NCBI RefSeq assembly: GCF_006937785.1
Contig: NZ_SJEE01000016.1
Coordinates: 1-64,000, forward strand
Reading direction: 5' to 3'
Source of the DNA: Pseudanabaena sp. UWO311
Lineage (GTDB): Bacteria; Cyanobacteriota; Cyanobacteriia; Pseudanabaenales; Pseudanabaenaceae
DNA length: 64,000 bases
A program made the position numbers and the translations under genes. Shown here one piece after another: positions 37,004-46,141 of this stretch (its first letter is position 1; the number at the start of each line of letters is the position of its first letter). The notes under the pieces are model-generated. The model was not told the origin of the DNA and did no database searches. It saw nothing but the letters and a program-made list of their open reading frames with translations.

Positions 37004-37107
37004 TTAAAGCGCTTTGCGCTCAAATTTAAACCAATAAACTTTTGAAAGTGCTGCTACATAACACTTTCAAAAGTTTATTGTGTTTTCTTGATCGTAAATT
37101 GCTTTAA
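37004..37107. repeat. MITE-like element (family 2)
   Basis: Ends TTAAAGC (37004-37010) and GCTTTAA (37101-37107) are inverted. It holds 19-bp perfect arms 37032-37050 and 37062-37080. The left end TTAAAGCGCTTTGCGCTCAAA is almost the same as at 20317. It lies in the 215-base gap between the ABM-domain and glycosyltransferase genes. Confidence 0.7.
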
Positions 37108-37193
37108 TGATGATTACTAAGCAATTATAAAGCCGAAATATTGCGATCGCGAATAAAATAAAAAGAAAGCAAATGAATCATTAAGTGCCTCAT

Positions 37194-37790
37194 TTACTTT
37201 CTTTTTTTCTTAGCTCGTTTTTGAGATGAGGGATAGAGCCAAAAGGCTAGTATTTTAGTTATATATGGCATAACTGGATAAGACAGTAAAGCAGATATAA
37301 AAGTAACTGAGATTAGTAAGCTTAATAGCGCAGGTAGTCCTTGCAACAATGGAGCTACAAGCAAGTTAGAGAGCAAAATCAGCGGATAAACTGTAATCAC
37401 ACCAATAATTACTTGCTTATAATAAGGTGGCTCTTTTGGATTTACTGATTTACTCTTAGGCAAGCTAAACCATATCTCTAATCCATTTTGCTGATGTTGT
37501 TGAGATCTATTGGAGATAAATTCTTCAGATCTTTGCATCCATTGTTGATAAACAGGTGAAGCAAGCCAATTTTTGCAATGAGCATAGTTGTCAAATTTGA
37601 CGATAACTACATATTCTGGATATTGATGATCACGAGGACGAATGATCTCAACCCCCATAAACCCCTCAAACTGTTGAGCTGATTGATTAATTCCTTTTGT
37701 CCAAGTTTCATACTCTTCTATAAGATGTGACTCAACGACTTCTGAGATAACTAAGGTAATCGGATCTGAATTCTGTCCAAGATTCTGCAT
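37194..37790 (-). CDS. ABM-domain membrane protein
   Basis: This 198-residue protein has an N-terminal antibiotic-biosynthesis-monooxygenase-like domain (about 10-115) followed by two membrane segments (about 127-147 and 153-175) and a basic tail ending KRAKKKRK. Proteins with this combination are annotated as ABM-superfamily membrane proteins of unknown function; many ABM domains bind small aromatics or haem. It stands alone between a repeat element and dnaB. Confidence 0.65.
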   Translation of the reverse strand: MQNLGQNSDPITLVISEVVESHLIEEYETWTKGINQSAQQFEGFMGVEIIRPRDHQYPEYVVIVKFDNYAHCKNWLASPVYQQWMQRSEEFISNRSQQHQQNGLEIWFSLPKSKSVNPKEPPYYKQVIIGVITVYPLILLSNLLVAPLLQGLPALLSLLISVTFISALLSYPVMPYITKILAFWLYPSSQKRAKKKRK

Positions 37791-37846
37791 AGAGTAGCTA
37801 GATAGTCTAGCTATAGTTGAGCTTATCTAAATTATATCTCTAAATA

Positions 37847-37899
37847 AAACCTAATATTTGGTGAGGCGGGCGAAGCCCGCCTCACCAAATATTAGGTTT
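37847..37899. terminator. 25-bp perfect hairpin after dnaB, GCGAAGC apex
   Basis: Arms 37847-37871 and 37875-37899 pair perfectly around GAA. It sits 6 bases past the dnaB stop on the minus strand, where it could end transcription; there is no long T-run. Confidence 0.7.
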
Positions 37900-37905
37900 G
37901 TGATC

Positions 37906-40575
37906 TTAACTGCGACTAGAAGCCATATTCTCAAACTTAGTTAAGCGCGGTTCAAAGAGTAATTTAACTGTTCCAACTGGCCCATTACGATGTTTGGCAA
38001 TAATAATTTCAGCAACTCCGCGATCAGGTGTTTCTGGATTGTAATATTCATCACGATATAAATTAATCACTAAATCCGCATCCTGCTCAATACTGTTATG
38101 CACATAAAAATTATTTGCCACAAAGTTAGCCAAGATTGGCACTGTCAAGTCATACACCAATTCTTCTTCAAACAAATCAATAGTTTTTACTTTGTCCCAG
38201 TAAATATCACTAGTAGCAAGATTTAGAATATCCTCTGACTCCAAAATTTCAGATAGCTTATAGGCGCGATCTCGACCAATTGCATTTTTGTAAAGACTCG
38301 TACCGCAATATTTCATACCAAGACTAGCTTGCATTTGCCTAGTTGTTAACCCCATTTCTTCTCTAGCTATATTTACATGCATTTTCCAGGCTTCTTTAGG
38401 GATTAAATCTCTATTAGTATTAGCTTTCCCAGAGTTATTTATATATATATTGATTGATTGCAGAGCTTCTTGCTTGTATTTACCAACTGCACCAACAAGA
38501 TTGATAAATTTTTCTAGATCGGGCTTACCGCCTACAACAACATGATATTGATCACGTCCTTTCTGACCTTGCGATACAACCCGTAGAGTTGCATTAATAC
38601 CTATTCTCAACAATAAAGACTGTACGCCTGTTGATAATTTCTCACTACTAGAAGCATAGTAAACTACGGGATAGTAAGATTTCTTACTTGTGAGAATACA
38701 ACCATCAGTAGCCCATAGATGCCGCAAAAAGAGGGCGATCGCTTCTTGAGGTTGTTCAAAAACTTGGCATGGAATAAATTTTTCATGCGATCGCAAACCA
38801 AATACACCAAGATTTTCTAACCATTTAGTAACAGGATTTTTAACACCGTGAGTTAGGTGATAAGCAGATTCTAAATAAACTTGATACCAATCTCGCTCTT
38901 GTTTGATCCTTGGTGAAATTTGTTCGCGAAATACTTCAGTTGCTAAACTTGACACTAATTCTGCTAGATCAATTTCTCTAGTGGTGTATTGAATTGCATG
39001 ACGTGGCAATGTGCAACCATCTCCAATCAAATGCCCCAACAGAGCTAGTTCAGTTTCTCCCATTGTTTGTAATTCTGGACTGGGAATCTGCCGAGGCATG
39101 GCTATGCAATCGCCTATTTGTAATTCATCAAGTCTCTTCCATCCTTGAATTGTCAGAAATTGATGATTTGCAGTGGCTTTAATTGATCGCCCCAATTGAG
39201 TTTTGAGTTGGTAAACGGGTTTAGAACCAGTGCAAAAAGCATTACTCACTATTGCTCGTTCTCTCTTAAAGGTCTGGGGATTAACTGCCCAGATTGCAAA
39301 ATCTGATTTACCGACAAGATCGCGAATGGAAATTTCTGCGCCTGTGTCTGCCATTGTGATTAACGAATCACCACTAAGACACCCAGATTCTCTCAAGTCA
39401 GAAAGCATTGGACGCTTATTAGTTCTTGCTTCTACGCCTCGGCTTAGTTGGGATAGAGCAATTACTGGTACATTCAATTCACGCGCTAAAGCTTTTAGAG
39501 ATCGCGTAATTCTGGAAATTTCCTGCACCCGATTATCGGAACCAGAGCCTTCCATTAATTGCAAATAATCAATCAAAATTAAACCTAGCACCCCTCCCTT
39601 TTCTGACTGCAATCGACGAGCCTTAGAGCGTAATTCCGTAATTGGCGGATTGGGTGTATCGTCAATAAATAGCGGCAACTCAGATAGCCCACTAATCGCC
39701 ATCGCCACAGTCCCCCATTCATTTTCGCTAATTTGTCCAGTGCGGAGGCGATTACTATCGATCCCCATATCACTGGAACGAACTTTGGACTGACTAGCTA
39801 GTAGACGATAAACCAACTGCTCCTTCGACATTTCCAAACTAAAAATAGCCACAGGCAAACGATGGATTTCTGCCATTTTTCGCGCTATTTCTAAACCGAA
39901 GGCAGTTTTCCCCATTGACGGACGACCAGCGAGAACAATCAGATCCGATCGCTGTAATCCGTTAGTCATCGCGTCGAAATCATAAAATCCTGTAATTAAC
40001 CCCGTAGCCGTTGAATTACCCGTACCTAGAGAATTAAAACGATTTTCTAATTCATAAAAGGTTTTCGTAAGAATGTCAGCGGCAGGAACTAGCCCTTGTT
40101 GAGCACGGGATTGAGTGACTGCAAAAATTTTCTGCTCAGATTGATCAAGAAGTTGTGGCAATTCAATTTCATTGCTATAACTTATTTCGACTACGCCTCT
40201 AGCAGCTTCAGCAAGTTTACGTCGGGCATATTTATCAGCAACTAATTGCGCATAAAAATCGATATTGACGGCGCTAACGGTGCGATCGCATAGTTGAGCG
40301 ATTTTAGTTTGACCACCTATTTTTTCGAGCATATCGCGATCGCTTAGCCATGTTGTCAAGCTCATCATGTCTGTGGGATTAGACTGATTATGTAACATCA
40401 GGCAAGCCCGAAAAATCTCCTGATGTGCCGCTACATAGAACATTTCAGGACGCAAAGTATCTAGTACTCGGGAAACTGCCTCTGGGTCGATCAAGATGCC
40501 ACCTAAGACAGCCTCCTCTGCCTCAATGTTTTGTGGTGGTAGGCGATCGCTGATAGATTCAAAATCTTGGCTCAT
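37906..40575 (-). CDS. dnaB: Replicative helicase DnaB with intein
   Basis: The 889-residue precursor contains DnaB in two parts: residues 1-398 and 828-889. The N-extein has the DnaB N-domain and RecA-like core (Walker A AGRPSMGKTA near 216, LILIDYLQLM near 332). The extein resumes with SIEQDADLVINLYRD. Spliced DnaB would be 460 residues, a normal length for this hexameric replicative helicase. The intein sits at DLRESG^C, the same site as the Synechocystis DnaB intein. Without splicing the helicase would not work. Confidence 0.95.
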   Translation of the reverse strand: MSQDFESISDRLPPQNIEAEEAVLGGILIDPEAVSRVLDTLRPEMFYVAAHQEIFRACLMLHNQSNPTDMMSLTTWLSDRDMLEKIGGQTKIAQLCDRTVSAVNIDFYAQLVADKYARRKLAEAARGVVEISYSNEIELPQLLDQSEQKIFAVTQSRAQQGLVPAADILTKTFYELENRFNSLGTGNSTATGLITGFYDFDAMTNGLQRSDLIVLAGRPSMGKTAFGLEIARKMAEIHRLPVAIFSLEMSKEQLVYRLLASQSKVRSSDMGIDSNRLRTGQISENEWGTVAMAISGLSELPLFIDDTPNPPITELRSKARRLQSEKGGVLGLILIDYLQLMEGSGSDNRVQEISRITRSLKALARELNVPVIALSQLSRGVEARTNKRPMLSDLRESGCLSGDSLITMADTGAEISIRDLVGKSDFAIWAVNPQTFKRERAIVSNAFCTGSKPVYQLKTQLGRSIKATANHQFLTIQGWKRLDELQIGDCIAMPRQIPSPELQTMGETELALLGHLIGDGCTLPRHAIQYTTREIDLAELVSSLATEVFREQISPRIKQERDWYQVYLESAYHLTHGVKNPVTKWLENLGVFGLRSHEKFIPCQVFEQPQEAIALFLRHLWATDGCILTSKKSYYPVVYYASSSEKLSTGVQSLLLRIGINATLRVVSQGQKGRDQYHVVVGGKPDLEKFINLVGAVGKYKQEALQSINIYINNSGKANTNRDLIPKEAWKMHVNIAREEMGLTTRQMQASLGMKYCGTSLYKNAIGRDRAYKLSEILESEDILNLATSDIYWDKVKTIDLFEEELVYDLTVPILANFVANNFYVHNSIEQDADLVINLYRDEYYNPETPDRGVAEIIIAKHRNGPVGTVKLLFEPRLTKFENMASSRS
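38095..39381 (-). other. DnaB intein with LAGLIDADG homing endonuclease
   Basis: The intein is residues 399-827 (429 residues). It starts with catalytic Cys (CLSGDSLITMAD), has the TxxH block (TANHQF), and ends ANNFYVHN before the Ser of the extein. Between are two LAGLIDADG-like motifs, LLGHLIGDG and LRHLWATDG, so the homing nuclease domain appears intact. One HIP1 site lies inside it. The full-length nature suggests recent or maintained homing. Confidence 0.9.
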
Positions 40576-40651
40576 ATAACTTGCTGACTAGTTTGCTGTC
40601 TGGAGAAAATACTTAGAAAGTTGGAGGCTAGGTTTGAGTGCATTCATAATT

Positions 40652-40681
40652 CTAGGTTTTAATTGCAAAATTAAAACCTAG
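40652..40681. repeat. 13-bp perfect hairpin
   Basis: Arms 40652-40664 and 40669-40681 pair perfectly around GCAA. It is the first of three palindromes that fill the 318-base gap 40576-40893; no gene was seen there. Confidence 0.65.
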
Positions 40682-40702
40682 TTACCTAGGCACAACTAAA
40701 TA

Positions 40703-40759
40703 TAAAACCCCAAAATCTTTATCGCCCGCGCAGCGGAAGGTACAGATTTTGGGGTTTTA
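40703..40759. repeat. Two-part palindrome with CCCGCGCAGCGG core
   Basis: Perfect 16-base outer arms 40703-40718 and 40744-40759 enclose a 25-base non-identical core with CGCCCGCGCAGCGG. The element at 52352-52416 has the same design and a related core. Confidence 0.65.
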
Positions 40760-40770
40760 ATTCCCATTTT

Positions 40771-40868
40771 ACTTAGGACATAAAACCCAAATAAAGAGAG
40801 GCGGCGCGAAGCGCCGCCTCTCTTTATTTGGGTTTTGATTTGTCCAAGCTATCTCTTGCGTTGCTATA
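40771..40868. repeat. MITE-like element (family 1)
   Basis: Contains perfect 26-bp arms 40782-40807 and 40811-40836 (GCGAAGC apex) beginning AAAACCCAA. The right end has GTCCAAGCTATCTCTTGCGTTGCTATA, whose reverse complement starts TATAGC and contains GGACA, like the left ends at 19439 and 50411. The right flank segment is repeated at 48073-48091 with one change. Confidence 0.7.
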
Positions 40869-40893
40869 GTGCTTGTAGTGATGAGCAATTTAT

Positions 40894-42369
40894 ATGAGAT
40901 TTGAGGAAATATTTGTTTTTGTGGTAGCAGGATGTGTAGCGATCTACCATCAACGGTCACAGCAACGCGCCAACAATCAAACTCAAATATTTATTTTGTG
41001 GATTCTGGCGGTTGCCTTGCCAAGTTTAGCGATCGCATGGACAAAGTTTAATCCCATAGCATTGCCATTAACTTTTGTGATACTTGTATTTTTGCTATGT
41101 GTATGGATATATAGCAGTTTCTCCACATCTCTCAACTTAAATCCAGAAGTCATCAACCTTGATATCACCGAAGAAAAGGCACTCAAAGATTGTTTCTCCT
41201 CCAATGTTTACCATCTGACAGGCTTAGAATATCGCCCTCAAGAAATATACTGTCGAGGAAATCTGCGATCGCAAAATCCTAAATATACCTACGAAACTAT
41301 TAACCAAAATATTCAAAATACATTTGGCGATCGTTTTGTCTGTTATTTACAAGAAAGTCCATTAGAAAATTTAGGTACAAGCTTTGGTAGAGATCAAAAT
41401 AGTCAGGGAAACGAAACAAACTACTGCTTTTATTTAACACCAAAGCATTTATCTAACTCTCAACTTGCTTTAAGCGATCGCCAAAGTTGGATTGCAAGCA
41501 TTATTAGTATCGTATTGACTGCTTTCACCATATTAGTTGTAGGTGCAAATCAGCGAATTGAATCTTTAAGTTTAAGCAACTTACAGCAAGGAATTCCTTA
41601 CTTTTTAGGTATAACTAGCATTTTTATTGCAAGGGCGATCACGCAATACTACATAACCAAACACTATAGATTGCAACTTCTACCACCATTTTCACTGCCA
41701 TGCTTAGGTGGTTTTGGCTTGTTAGGCAGTTTAAATACCAATCTCCCCACAGGAGAACTAAACCCCACACATCAGCGACGCATCATTTTTGATCTAGCCG
41801 TGATTCCAGCCATTGCGGGCTTGGTAATCTCCATCTTTTTATTGTTTTTGGGAAACTGGATGCTAATTCCCGCAGCTCTGCCGCTAATCGATCCTGAGAT
41901 CGCGCCATCTTTATTAATTACAAACTTAAATACCTTCGATATCAAAAACTCGATTTTTGCAACAATATTGCAAACAATTTTTTCCTTAGGTAAAACTGCA
42001 ACTACTTCAGACGCGATCTCCACCTTTTCTCCACTTACCCTAGCTGGCTGGGCTGGATTAGCTCTTAGCGCTTTCCAACTAATGCCATTTGATTTATTGG
42101 ACGGAGGCAATCTTATAATTGCTATGTTTGGGCATAGGCAAGCCATCCAAATTGCGCGGATCGCAAGACTAGTATTGTTGGCGATCGCTTTGCTTGCACA
42201 ACCTTGGCTACGGATTTACTGCTTCTTATTATTTTTATTACCCACCCCACGCTCTCTTATTTTGAATGAACGCATGGAAATTGGTAAAACTCGCGATCTA
42301 ATCGGCATGATATTAGTTGCGATCGCAGTACTAATTATCCTGCCTATACCAAAAGCCGTTTTGTTATGA
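40894..42369 (+). CDS. Site-2-protease-like membrane protein lacking HExxH
   Basis: This 491-residue protein has the multi-pass layout of EGY/site-2 protease (M50) relatives, with the PPFSLPCLGGFGLLGS block following the metal motif. The zinc motif position (about 247-251) reads RAITQ instead of HExxH. The C-terminal NPDG-type motif survives as FDLLDGG (399-405). It is therefore likely a catalytically dead pseudo-protease, as with plant EGY3. It would sit in the thylakoid or plasma membrane. HIP1 sites are common, so it is native. Confidence 0.6.
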   Translation: MRFEEIFVFVVAGCVAIYHQRSQQRANNQTQIFILWILAVALPSLAIAWTKFNPIALPLTFVILVFLLCVWIYSSFSTSLNLNPEVINLDITEEKALKDCFSSNVYHLTGLEYRPQEIYCRGNLRSQNPKYTYETINQNIQNTFGDRFVCYLQESPLENLGTSFGRDQNSQGNETNYCFYLTPKHLSNSQLALSDRQSWIASIISIVLTAFTILVVGANQRIESLSLSNLQQGIPYFLGITSIFIARAITQYYITKHYRLQLLPPFSLPCLGGFGLLGSLNTNLPTGELNPTHQRRIIFDLAVIPAIAGLVISIFLLFLGNWMLIPAALPLIDPEIAPSLLITNLNTFDIKNSIFATILQTIFSLGKTATTSDAISTFSPLTLAGWAGLALSAFQLMPFDLLDGGNLIIAMFGHRQAIQIARIARLVLLAIALLAQPWLRIYCFLLFLLPTPRSLILNERMEIGKTRDLIGMILVAIAVLIILPIPKAVLL

Positions 42370-42571
42370 CCCAAGAGAGCGTTGTAGCGCAAAGCACCGT
42401 AACTAACACCCTCTCATTTTTTCCTCCAAAGGTTAACGCCTATGCTCCAAGTTAATGTTTTATTTTAAATTTTCAAGACTTTAATGTGATTTTGGCATTA
42501 TCATTAACCTTGGCATTAGGTAGCCACGATTTGTTGCTACTGGTAACATCAGTTAAGTCAACAGTAGATAC

Positions 42572-43228
42572 ATGTTCATCCTGAAGCGCCAAGACGTTGA
42601 GATCGTTAACGTCCAAAACCCACAAAACAAAGACCAACAAATACCGATTTTGCAATATCAGGGGCAAACATTTCGGTTGCTCAACATGTTTGGAGATAAT
42701 CGAGATGAGGCTTTAGCACTTTGGCGTGACTTAACTGATAACAAAGGCAAAGCTTGCGTATTATTAGAAGAGCCTCAGCGTTTTAGCGTGTGGGGTCGAG
42801 TCAAACTAGACCAACTCCATACAGCATCTACTCAGAGTTCTTCCGTAGGTACACATCTTGTTCAGGGCTGTTTACTCATATTACAAGCTGTGTATATTGA
42901 TGTTGAAGATCTCCTTGGTGTTAGGCAAGCAGGTTCATTCAAGCAAGATTTACTTAAGTTCATGCAACAAGGAAAATTTGCTCAAAGCGAAACAATTTCG
43001 GCTCTAGAAGCAGTTTTGTCGATCAATCCACTTAATAGTGTGCAAATCCCCAACTGGGATGAAAGCAAATTGCAGCTTCTTTTAGGTGAAGTACATCGAC
43101 TAGCAACTTCCTATTTTGGAAATAATAGTTTTGTCGAGAGTGCGATCGCAGCTTTAAATGAATTACCTGAATCAGCATCCGTAACTGCTTGGCTGACAAA
43201 AACTCCTAAAGGTAAGCTCTGGAAGTAA
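42572..43228 (+). CDS. Npun_F0813-like cyanobacterial protein
   Basis: This 218-residue soluble protein starts MFILKRQDVEI and has the pattern ALWRDLTDNKGKACVLLEEPQRFSVWG that I associate with the cyanobacteria-specific Npun_F0813 family of unknown function. It has no membrane segment or known catalytic motif. It follows the pseudo-protease by 200 bases. The stretch 42370-42571 holds no recognised gene or strong signal. Confidence 0.6.
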   Translation: MFILKRQDVEIVNVQNPQNKDQQIPILQYQGQTFRLLNMFGDNRDEALALWRDLTDNKGKACVLLEEPQRFSVWGRVKLDQLHTASTQSSSVGTHLVQGCLLILQAVYIDVEDLLGVRQAGSFKQDLLKFMQQGKFAQSETISALEAVLSINPLNSVQIPNWDESKLQLLLGEVHRLATSYFGNNSFVESAIAALNELPESASVTAWLTKTPKGKLWK

Positions 43229-43344
43229 TCTAACTGGCTACTTTCTATGTTTTCTTCTAAAGTTATGACTTGTAGCACAATACTTGTTATTTTCTTTTTT
43301 TAAATACTTTGATTTCTTATGGTTGTAGCTAAGGTGCAAGATTC

Positions 43345-44286
43345 ATGAGTAGAGCTAAATCTCCCTCGCCGTCAGGGATTTCCACGCAATCTATTGTTTG
43401 GGCAGCGATCGGATGGGCAGCCCTAGCTCTAATGTTCTACCTATTTTTTAATGTCCCAACCGATGGACCACATACCATCAAACCCGAAGAATGCGCCAAG
43501 GCAATAAAAGACCTATTCGTCAGACCAAATTGGTATCGATACGGAACGTACATTTTTCAAACTGTAGCGATCTCTTGTTCAGGGATACTCTGTCTACGTA
43601 ACTGGCGGAGTTCTAAAATCATTAGCGGTCGCAATGTTTGGTTAGGGCTGGGAATAGGTATCCTGTCTTGGGGTATCGGAAATTTAATTTTTGGTTATCT
43701 AGATTTTCAATACCAAAGTGGATTAATTGCAGGCGGAGCAAAAGGCGCTAAGAATTTAGTTCAAACATTTCCATCAATCGCCGATATATTCTTTACAGCT
43801 ACTTACGTATTTTTATCATGGGGGATGGCGATGTCCGTGATTGGACGCAGGTTAAATCTGTATCCTAAGCAATGGGCGATCGTCGGGGCTGTTGGATTTG
43901 TTGGAGTCGTTGTAGCTGCCTATGTTACCTTCGGAGTCGGCGGTGAGTTTTCTCTAGATACAGGAAAAATACTGAATATTGTTTATGCCCTTGGCGATAT
44001 TTGGTTACTAATTGTCGCCACAATTCTTTTACTCGCTTTTTGGGGTGGTAAAGCTGCTCAATCTTGGCGATTGCTTGGTAGTGCTGGTATCGCTATGTTC
44101 TTTGGTGACTTATGGTTTAACTACAGCATCAATACTGGTATCAGTAAAGTTTGTGAAGGTAAACAATATCAAAGTGGTGAACCTGCCGAATTTTTCTGGA
44201 TTCTTGCATTTATTCTCTGGGGCATGGCAGCCGCTTTAGAGTTTGATTTATCTTCACGACCAACTACTCGTAGTCGTCGAAATTAA
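43345..44286 (+). CDS. Conserved multipass membrane protein
   Basis: This 313-residue protein has about eight membrane segments, from residue 16 to near 300, and a short basic tail. Segments such as GLGIGILSWGIGNLIFGY and PSIADIFFTATYVFLSWGM are small-residue rich. I recognise no catalytic motif and do not name a family. AAGGTG precedes the ATG at 43345. The stop overlaps the next hairpin by one base. Function unknown. Confidence 0.7.
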   Translation: MSRAKSPSPSGISTQSIVWAAIGWAALALMFYLFFNVPTDGPHTIKPEECAKAIKDLFVRPNWYRYGTYIFQTVAISCSGILCLRNWRSSKIISGRNVWLGLGIGILSWGIGNLIFGYLDFQYQSGLIAGGAKGAKNLVQTFPSIADIFFTATYVFLSWGMAMSVIGRRLNLYPKQWAIVGAVGFVGVVVAAYVTFGVGGEFSLDTGKILNIVYALGDIWLLIVATILLLAFWGGKAAQSWRLLGSAGIAMFFGDLWFNYSINTGISKVCEGKQYQSGEPAEFFWILAFILWGMAAALEFDLSSRPTTRSRRN

Positions 44287-44320
44287 ACAATAAAGGGGCG
44301 CTAAGCGCCCCTTTATTGTT
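44286..44320. terminator. Hairpin between converging genes, GCTAAGC apex
   Basis: Perfect 16-base arms 44286-44301 and 44305-44320 around TAA. It fills the whole 32-base gap between the membrane protein and sugar transferase genes and overlaps both stops, so it may terminate both transcripts. Confidence 0.75.
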
Positions 44321-45014
44321 AGTATGCTCCATTTCCTTTGGGGAAAATCACAACCAAAATAGTTTTAAATATCAGATGCAGATCAAGCAAAAAACTCATG
44401 CGTTTAACATAGCTCGCATCGATCTGTACCCGTTTGCTGTAAGGAATATCATTTCGTCCCGATACTTGCCATAGTCCTGCAATACCTGGGCGAACACTGA
44501 GCACTCGATCGATCGCAGTGCCATATTTACTTAGTTCATCTTGAACCAATGGTCTTGGACCAACTACACTCATATCGCCAATAAGTACATTCCAAAATTG
44601 AGGCAACTCATCCAAACTTGTCGTCCTCAAGAACTTACCAATTTTAGTAATCCGAGGATCATGTTTAAGTTTAAAAGATGCTTCATATTCAGCTCGGCTA
44701 ATCGGACAGGCATTTAAATAATCTTCAAGAGCTTGATCTGCACCATTAATCATCGTTCTAAACTTAATGCAATTAAATTTAGAACCATTTAAACCAACTC
44801 TAGGATGAATATATAGAACTGAGCCAGGAGAGCTAATGAAAACAAGCAACGTAATTGCTAAATAAACTGGCGAAAACACAGTTAAAACAATTGATGCAAA
44901 TGCGATATCAAAGACTCTTTTTCCCCAAGTTGCATAATGATCTGTACGATCTGTAACCGATTTCTTTGGACGGAGGCTAACTTGACTATTTGCTTTGCTT
45001 CTAGTAATCATCAA
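44319..45014 (-). CDS. Sugar transferase (polyprenyl-phosphate glycosylphosphotransferase)
   Basis: This 231-residue protein has one membrane segment (about 34-56) followed by the bacterial sugar transferase domain: IKFRTM, LRTTSLDELPQFWNVLIGDMSVVGPRP and RPGIAGLWQVSGR. These enzymes (WcaJ/RfbP type) load the first sugar-1-phosphate onto undecaprenyl phosphate to begin exopolysaccharide synthesis. The short form without the extra N-terminal membrane domain is present here. It is divergent from holA. Confidence 0.85.
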   Translation of the reverse strand: MMITRSKANSQVSLRPKKSVTDRTDHYATWGKRVFDIAFASIVLTVFSPVYLAITLLVFISSPGSVLYIHPRVGLNGSKFNCIKFRTMINGADQALEDYLNACPISRAEYEASFKLKHDPRITKIGKFLRTTSLDELPQFWNVLIGDMSVVGPRPLVQDELSKYGTAIDRVLSVRPGIAGLWQVSGRNDIPYSKRVQIDASYVKRMSFLLDLHLIFKTILVVIFPKGNGAY

Positions 45015-45052
45015 ATCTCTTCACCACACCACATAGTTGAACTAATCATACA

Positions 45053-46036
45053 ATGCCTGTCTACTTTTATTGGGGCGATGACGACTATCAAATTTCTCAA
45101 GCAGTAAAAAAATTGATAGACACTCATGTCGATCCGATGTGGCTTGACTTTAATTATGTCAAAATCATTGCTACAGGGGATCTTGAGATGATGGATGGGC
45201 TAAACCAAGCCGTAACTTCGCCCTTTGGCATGGGTAGTCGGTTAACTTGGTTAGCTGATACTGCGATCGCCCAACGTTGTTCTGAATCGCTACTATCAGA
45301 GCTAGAAAGAACTTTTAAGAATTTACCTGTAGACTCCTACATCTTGTTTACAACATCCAATAAGCCTGACGGGAGAGCCAAATCTACCAAGTTGTTGCAG
45401 AAGTATTCCCAGATTTTAGAATTTTCGCTAATACCTCCTTGGAAAACTGATGCGATCGTCCAATTAGTAAAACAGACCGCCGCAGAAATTGACTTAAAAA
45501 TAGCATCAGATGGCATAGATCTCCTAGTTGATGCAATTGGCAATGATACTCGCCGACTGACAATGGAATTGCAAAAGTTACAACTGTCACATTATGGGAA
45601 AACGAATCCACTTACTGCTAAAGAAATAGCACCACTTGTGCAAGTCTCAGCTCACAATAGTTTGCAATTAGCAAGTGCAATTCGCTCTGCAAATACTAGT
45701 CAAGCTCTCTCTTTAATTGCGGAATTACTGCGAAATAACGAAGTGGGTTTACGAATTTGCGCAACTTTGGTGGGTCAGTTTCGCACATGGCTATGGATTA
45801 AGCTGATGCAAGAATCAGGAGAACGAGATGATAAGGCGATCGCTGATGCTGCGGAAATTGGCAATCCTAAGCGAGTATATTTTCTGAAGCAAGAAGTACA
45901 GGGGCTAAATAGTCAAAAGTTAATGAGATCGCTAAGTATTTTGTTGCGACTAGAAGCCGATCTCAAACTTGGTAAAGATGAAACGGCGACGTTGCAAACG
46001 GCAATTATTGAGCTATGCCAAGCTATGACCAAATAA
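45053..46036 (+). CDS. holA: DNA polymerase III delta subunit
   Basis: This 327-residue protein matches the clamp-loader delta subunit: it begins PVYFYWGDDDYQ, the usual DNA-pol-III-delta start, and has the NDTRRLTMELQKL block of the middle domain. It opens the beta clamp during loading. No metal or ATP motif is expected in this family. It is followed by a 25-bp hairpin. Confidence 0.85.
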   Translation: MPVYFYWGDDDYQISQAVKKLIDTHVDPMWLDFNYVKIIATGDLEMMDGLNQAVTSPFGMGSRLTWLADTAIAQRCSESLLSELERTFKNLPVDSYILFTTSNKPDGRAKSTKLLQKYSQILEFSLIPPWKTDAIVQLVKQTAAEIDLKIASDGIDLLVDAIGNDTRRLTMELQKLQLSHYGKTNPLTAKEIAPLVQVSAHNSLQLASAIRSANTSQALSLIAELLRNNEVGLRICATLVGQFRTWLWIKLMQESGERDDKAIADAAEIGNPKRVYFLKQEVQGLNSQKLMRSLSILLRLEADLKLGKDETATLQTAIIELCQAMTK

Positions 46037-46083
46037 GAAAAGTCGCACTTATGGCTTTGCCATAAGTGCGACTTTTCTTATTT
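46031..46083 (+). terminator. holA terminator, GCTTTGC apex
   Basis: Perfect 25-base arms 46031-46055 and 46059-46083 around TTT, with the holA stop codon in the left arm and a T-rich right end. Confidence 0.75.
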
Positions 46084-46141
46084 ATAAGATTTGAAAACAT
46101 GATCGCTGCTAACATGACAAATAGATCCTTTAGTCAGAAAT

